A DNA stretch of 40,909 bases from JADJNW01 sp964523725. GTDB lineage: Bacteria > Bacteroidota > Bacteroidia > Chitinophagales > Saprospiraceae. Each line of letters begins with the position of its first letter. Positions within the stretch are counted from its first letter, which is position 1. The stretch lies in assembly GCA_964523725.1 (NCBI GenBank), contig CAZGAU010000029.1:1-40909 (forward strand), in the 5' to 3' direction. Of this stretch, positions 39,014-40,909 are shown piece after piece. A program made the translations under genes and the position numbers. The notes beneath the pieces are model-generated. The model saw only the letters and a list, made by a program, of their open reading frames with translations, had not been told where the DNA came from and searched no databases.

Positions 39014-40798
39014 ATGCAAAAATATTCTGTAAATCAACATTTAATCGAAACCATATTAACTTGGGTCAATTCAGGAGAAATCGCAATTCCAGAAATTCAA
39101 AGACCTTTTGTTTGGGATAGTTCTAAAGTTCGTGATTTAATGGATAGCTTATATCAAGGGTACCCTGTTGGCTATGTTATTGCTTGGAGGAATCCAAATG
39201 TAAGATTAAAAGATGGAAGTTTAAGTGAAGGTAAAAAAGTTCTTATAGATGGCCAACAACGTGTAACTGCATTAACAACTGCTATCCTTGGACATTATGT
39301 AGTTAACAAAAAATATGAACAAGTAAAAATTAAAATTGCTTTCAACCCTATTGAAGAACGATTTGAAGTTCAAAATCCTGCAATATTAAAGGATAAAACT
39401 TGGCTTCACGATATTTCAGAAGCAATAAATGGCGACCTTTTTGAAATTGCCGAAAACTATTTTGAACTCAATCCTGATGTTGATAAAAAACATATACGCA
39501 ATGCTTTTTCAAATCTGATTAATATTCCTAAAAAGCAAATTGGATTAATCGAGCTTTCTTCCGATTTGGATATTGAAACCGTTACAGAAATATTTATACG
39601 CATCAACTCCAAGGGAGTTGTATTGAGTCAGGCAGATTTTGCAATGAGTAAAATTGCCGCAGATACGGAAAATGGTGGAAACGAATTAAGAAAAGCCATT
39701 GATTATTTCTGTCATTTAGTAATAGCTCCCGATTTCTACAAACATATAGTTGACAATGATAAAGAATTTTCAAAATCAGAATTCTTTAATAAAATGAAAT
39801 GGTTAAAAACCGAAAATGAAGATATCTATGATCCTGACTATAATGATTTGATCCGCGTTGCTTTTACTTCTCAATTTAACAGAGGCAGACTTTCCGACTT
39901 GGTAAGCTTATTATCAGGAAGAAATTTTGAAACAAGAACTTTTGAAGCCGAAATCGCCCAAGAATCCTTTTCAATACTTAAAAATGGAGTTTCAAATTTC
40001 ATAAATGAAACAAACTTTAAAAGATTTCTAATGATTGTAAAATCCGCAGGTTTCATTTCGCCAAAACTTATTCGCTCACAAAATGCAATCAATTTTGCTT
40101 ATATAGTTTACCTGAAACTAAAAGATATTGGACTCAATTCGGTAGCTATTGAAAGTTTTGTAAGACGTTGGTTAGTATATTCTATCTTGACAGGCCGTTA
40201 CTCAGGTTCTCCTGAAAGTACATTTGATTTTGATATAAAACAGATTTCAAATAAACCATTTTACGAAATATTAAAAGAACGAGAAGATGCTGAACTTTCG
40301 GAGGCGTTCTGGAATGCATCCCTCCCCCAAAGCTTAGATACATCTGTTGCAAGTAGCCCTTATTTTCATGTTTTTCTTGCCTCACAAGTAAAAGCTAATG
40401 ATAAAGGATTCTTATCAAAAGATGTTTTAGTTGGGGATTTAATATCACTTCGAGGAGATATTCATCATTTATTCCCAAAAGATTACTTGAGAAAGAATGG
40501 GCTTGACAGAAGTAAATACAATCAAATAGCCAATTACGTTTACATGCAATCTGAAATAAATATCAAAGTTGGAAATAAACCGCCAAAAGAATATTTCGAG
40601 TTGATTAAAATACAAATGCAAGAGAACAATAAACAAGTAAGCGGACTTTCAACAGCACAAGAACTTTTGGACAACCTGAAAATGAATTGCGTTCCGCAAG
40701 AGTTGATGGAAATGAGTATTGAAAACTATCAGGATTTTTTAAATTTACGACGTAAACTTATGGCAAAAAAAATGAAAGATTATTACTTTGGGTTATAA
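39014..40798 (+). CDS. DUF262 / HNH-like protein, putative defence nuclease
   Basis: The 594-residue protein starts with a DUF262 domain: IPEIQRPFVW at 25-34 and the ParB-like nucleotide motif DGQQRVTAL from Asp79. The C-terminal part holds DIHHLFPKDYL with His484 and His485, followed by Asn-containing segments, which fits the HNH/DUF1524-type nuclease domain. DUF262 plus DUF1524 is the arrangement of GmrSD-type (type IV) restriction enzymes, which attack modified phage DNA; single-chain relatives are common in defence islands. The gene is visibly more AT-rich than the window average, with A/T at most third positions, which suggests recent transfer. It lies between the repeat-flanked cyclase gene and slyD. 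Confidence 0.88.
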   Translation: MQKYSVNQHLIETILTWVNSGEIAIPEIQRPFVWDSSKVRDLMDSLYQGYPVGYVIAWRNPNVRLKDGSLSEGKKVLIDGQQRVTALTTAILGHYVVNKKYEQVKIKIAFNPIEERFEVQNPAILKDKTWLHDISEAINGDLFEIAENYFELNPDVDKKHIRNAFSNLINIPKKQIGLIELSSDLDIETVTEIFIRINSKGVVLSQADFAMSKIAADTENGGNELRKAIDYFCHLVIAPDFYKHIVDNDKEFSKSEFFNKMKWLKTENEDIYDPDYNDLIRVAFTSQFNRGRLSDLVSLLSGRNFETRTFEAEIAQESFSILKNGVSNFINETNFKRFLMIVKSAGFISPKLIRSQNAINFAYIVYLKLKDIGLNSVAIESFVRRWLVYSILTGRYSGSPESTFDFDIKQISNKPFYEILKEREDAELSEAFWNASLPQSLDTSVASSPYFHVFLASQVKANDKGFLSKDVLVGDLISLRGDIHHLFPKDYLRKNGLDRSKYNQIANYVYMQSEINIKVGNKPPKEYFELIKIQMQENNKQVSGLSTAQELLDNLKMNCVPQELMEMSIENYQDFLNLRRKLMAKKMKDYYFGL

Positions 40799-40857
40799 TG
40801 ATGAATCTTTTATCGATCCAAATCCGTTTCGAGTACCTCAGTAACAACAAATATCAC

Positions 40858-40909
40858 TTAATGCGCATGCCCACCGGGGCCATGCACATGGCCGTGGGCA
40901 ATTTCTTCA
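40858..40909 (-). CDS. slyD: 3' end of SlyD-type FKBP peptidyl-prolyl isomerase (partial)
   Basis: Only the last 16 codons and TAA lie in the window. They read EEIAHGHVHGPGGHAH, very close to the EEELAHGHVHG stretch and His-rich metal-binding tail of SlyD. SlyD is a folding helper that also binds nickel and zinc. The rest lies right of the window. It is convergent with the DUF262 gene, about 59 bp apart. Confidence 0.8.
   Translation of the reverse strand, partial: EEIAHGHVHGPGGHAH

Overview
The window looks like a chromosomal stretch of a member of the Bacteroidota. Pointers are a gliding-motility gene (gldC), promoter boxes of the TAnnTTTG type in front of several genes, lipoproteins with short signal peptides, and an M23 peptidase with the HxC metal motif that I associate with this phylum. 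A position near the Saprospiria is possible but is only an impression. Exactly 100 N at 15543-15642, flanked by a 55-bp exact duplication, shows that this is a draft scaffold.

Layout. 0-7 kb: a secreted S9 peptidase, a Tyr/Trp-rich secreted protein of unknown function, a lipoprotein barrel, endonuclease III and PurM, the last two separated by a threefold palindromic tandem repeat. 7-15.8 kb: a lipoprotein nuclease, an M23 envelope peptidase, gatC, a LolD/MacB-type ATPase, a cobalamin adenosyltransferase, a membrane HD phosphohydrolase, a CDF metal transporter and a two-domain universal stress protein that is broken only by the scaffold gap. 15.8-18.4 kb, minus strand: a GT39-type membrane glycosyltransferase and a DUF3298 lipoprotein.

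18.4-25.6 kb is an acetate module. A DEDDh exonuclease and a cNMP-binding/CBS/nucleotidyltransferase protein face an ArsR-type regulator, a DUF4212 small subunit, a sodium:solute symporter and acetyl-CoA synthetase. Uptake and activation of acetate are clear; the sensor protein and the exonuclease are the poorly understood part and the best candidate here for an undescribed regulatory system.

25.6-36.9 kb: a CHASE2-only membrane protein with a secreted partner, a zinc-less MoeB/ThiF-rhodanese fusion, an orphan 184-aa protein with a long AT-rich upstream region, a LuxE-like/saccharopine-reductase-like pair, a lipoprotein overlapping hemF tail to tail, an ArsC/Spx-like protein, a nucleoside phosphorylase, an FSA-type transaldolase, the SRP RNA (minus strand, about 36366-36458) and gldC.

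37-40.9 kb: a class III adenylate cyclase bracketed by two ~110-bp imperfect direct repeats, then an AT-rich DUF262/HNH-like gene that looks foreign, and the His-rich end of slyD at the window edge. I saw no tRNA, rRNA, CRISPR array, transposase or integrase.
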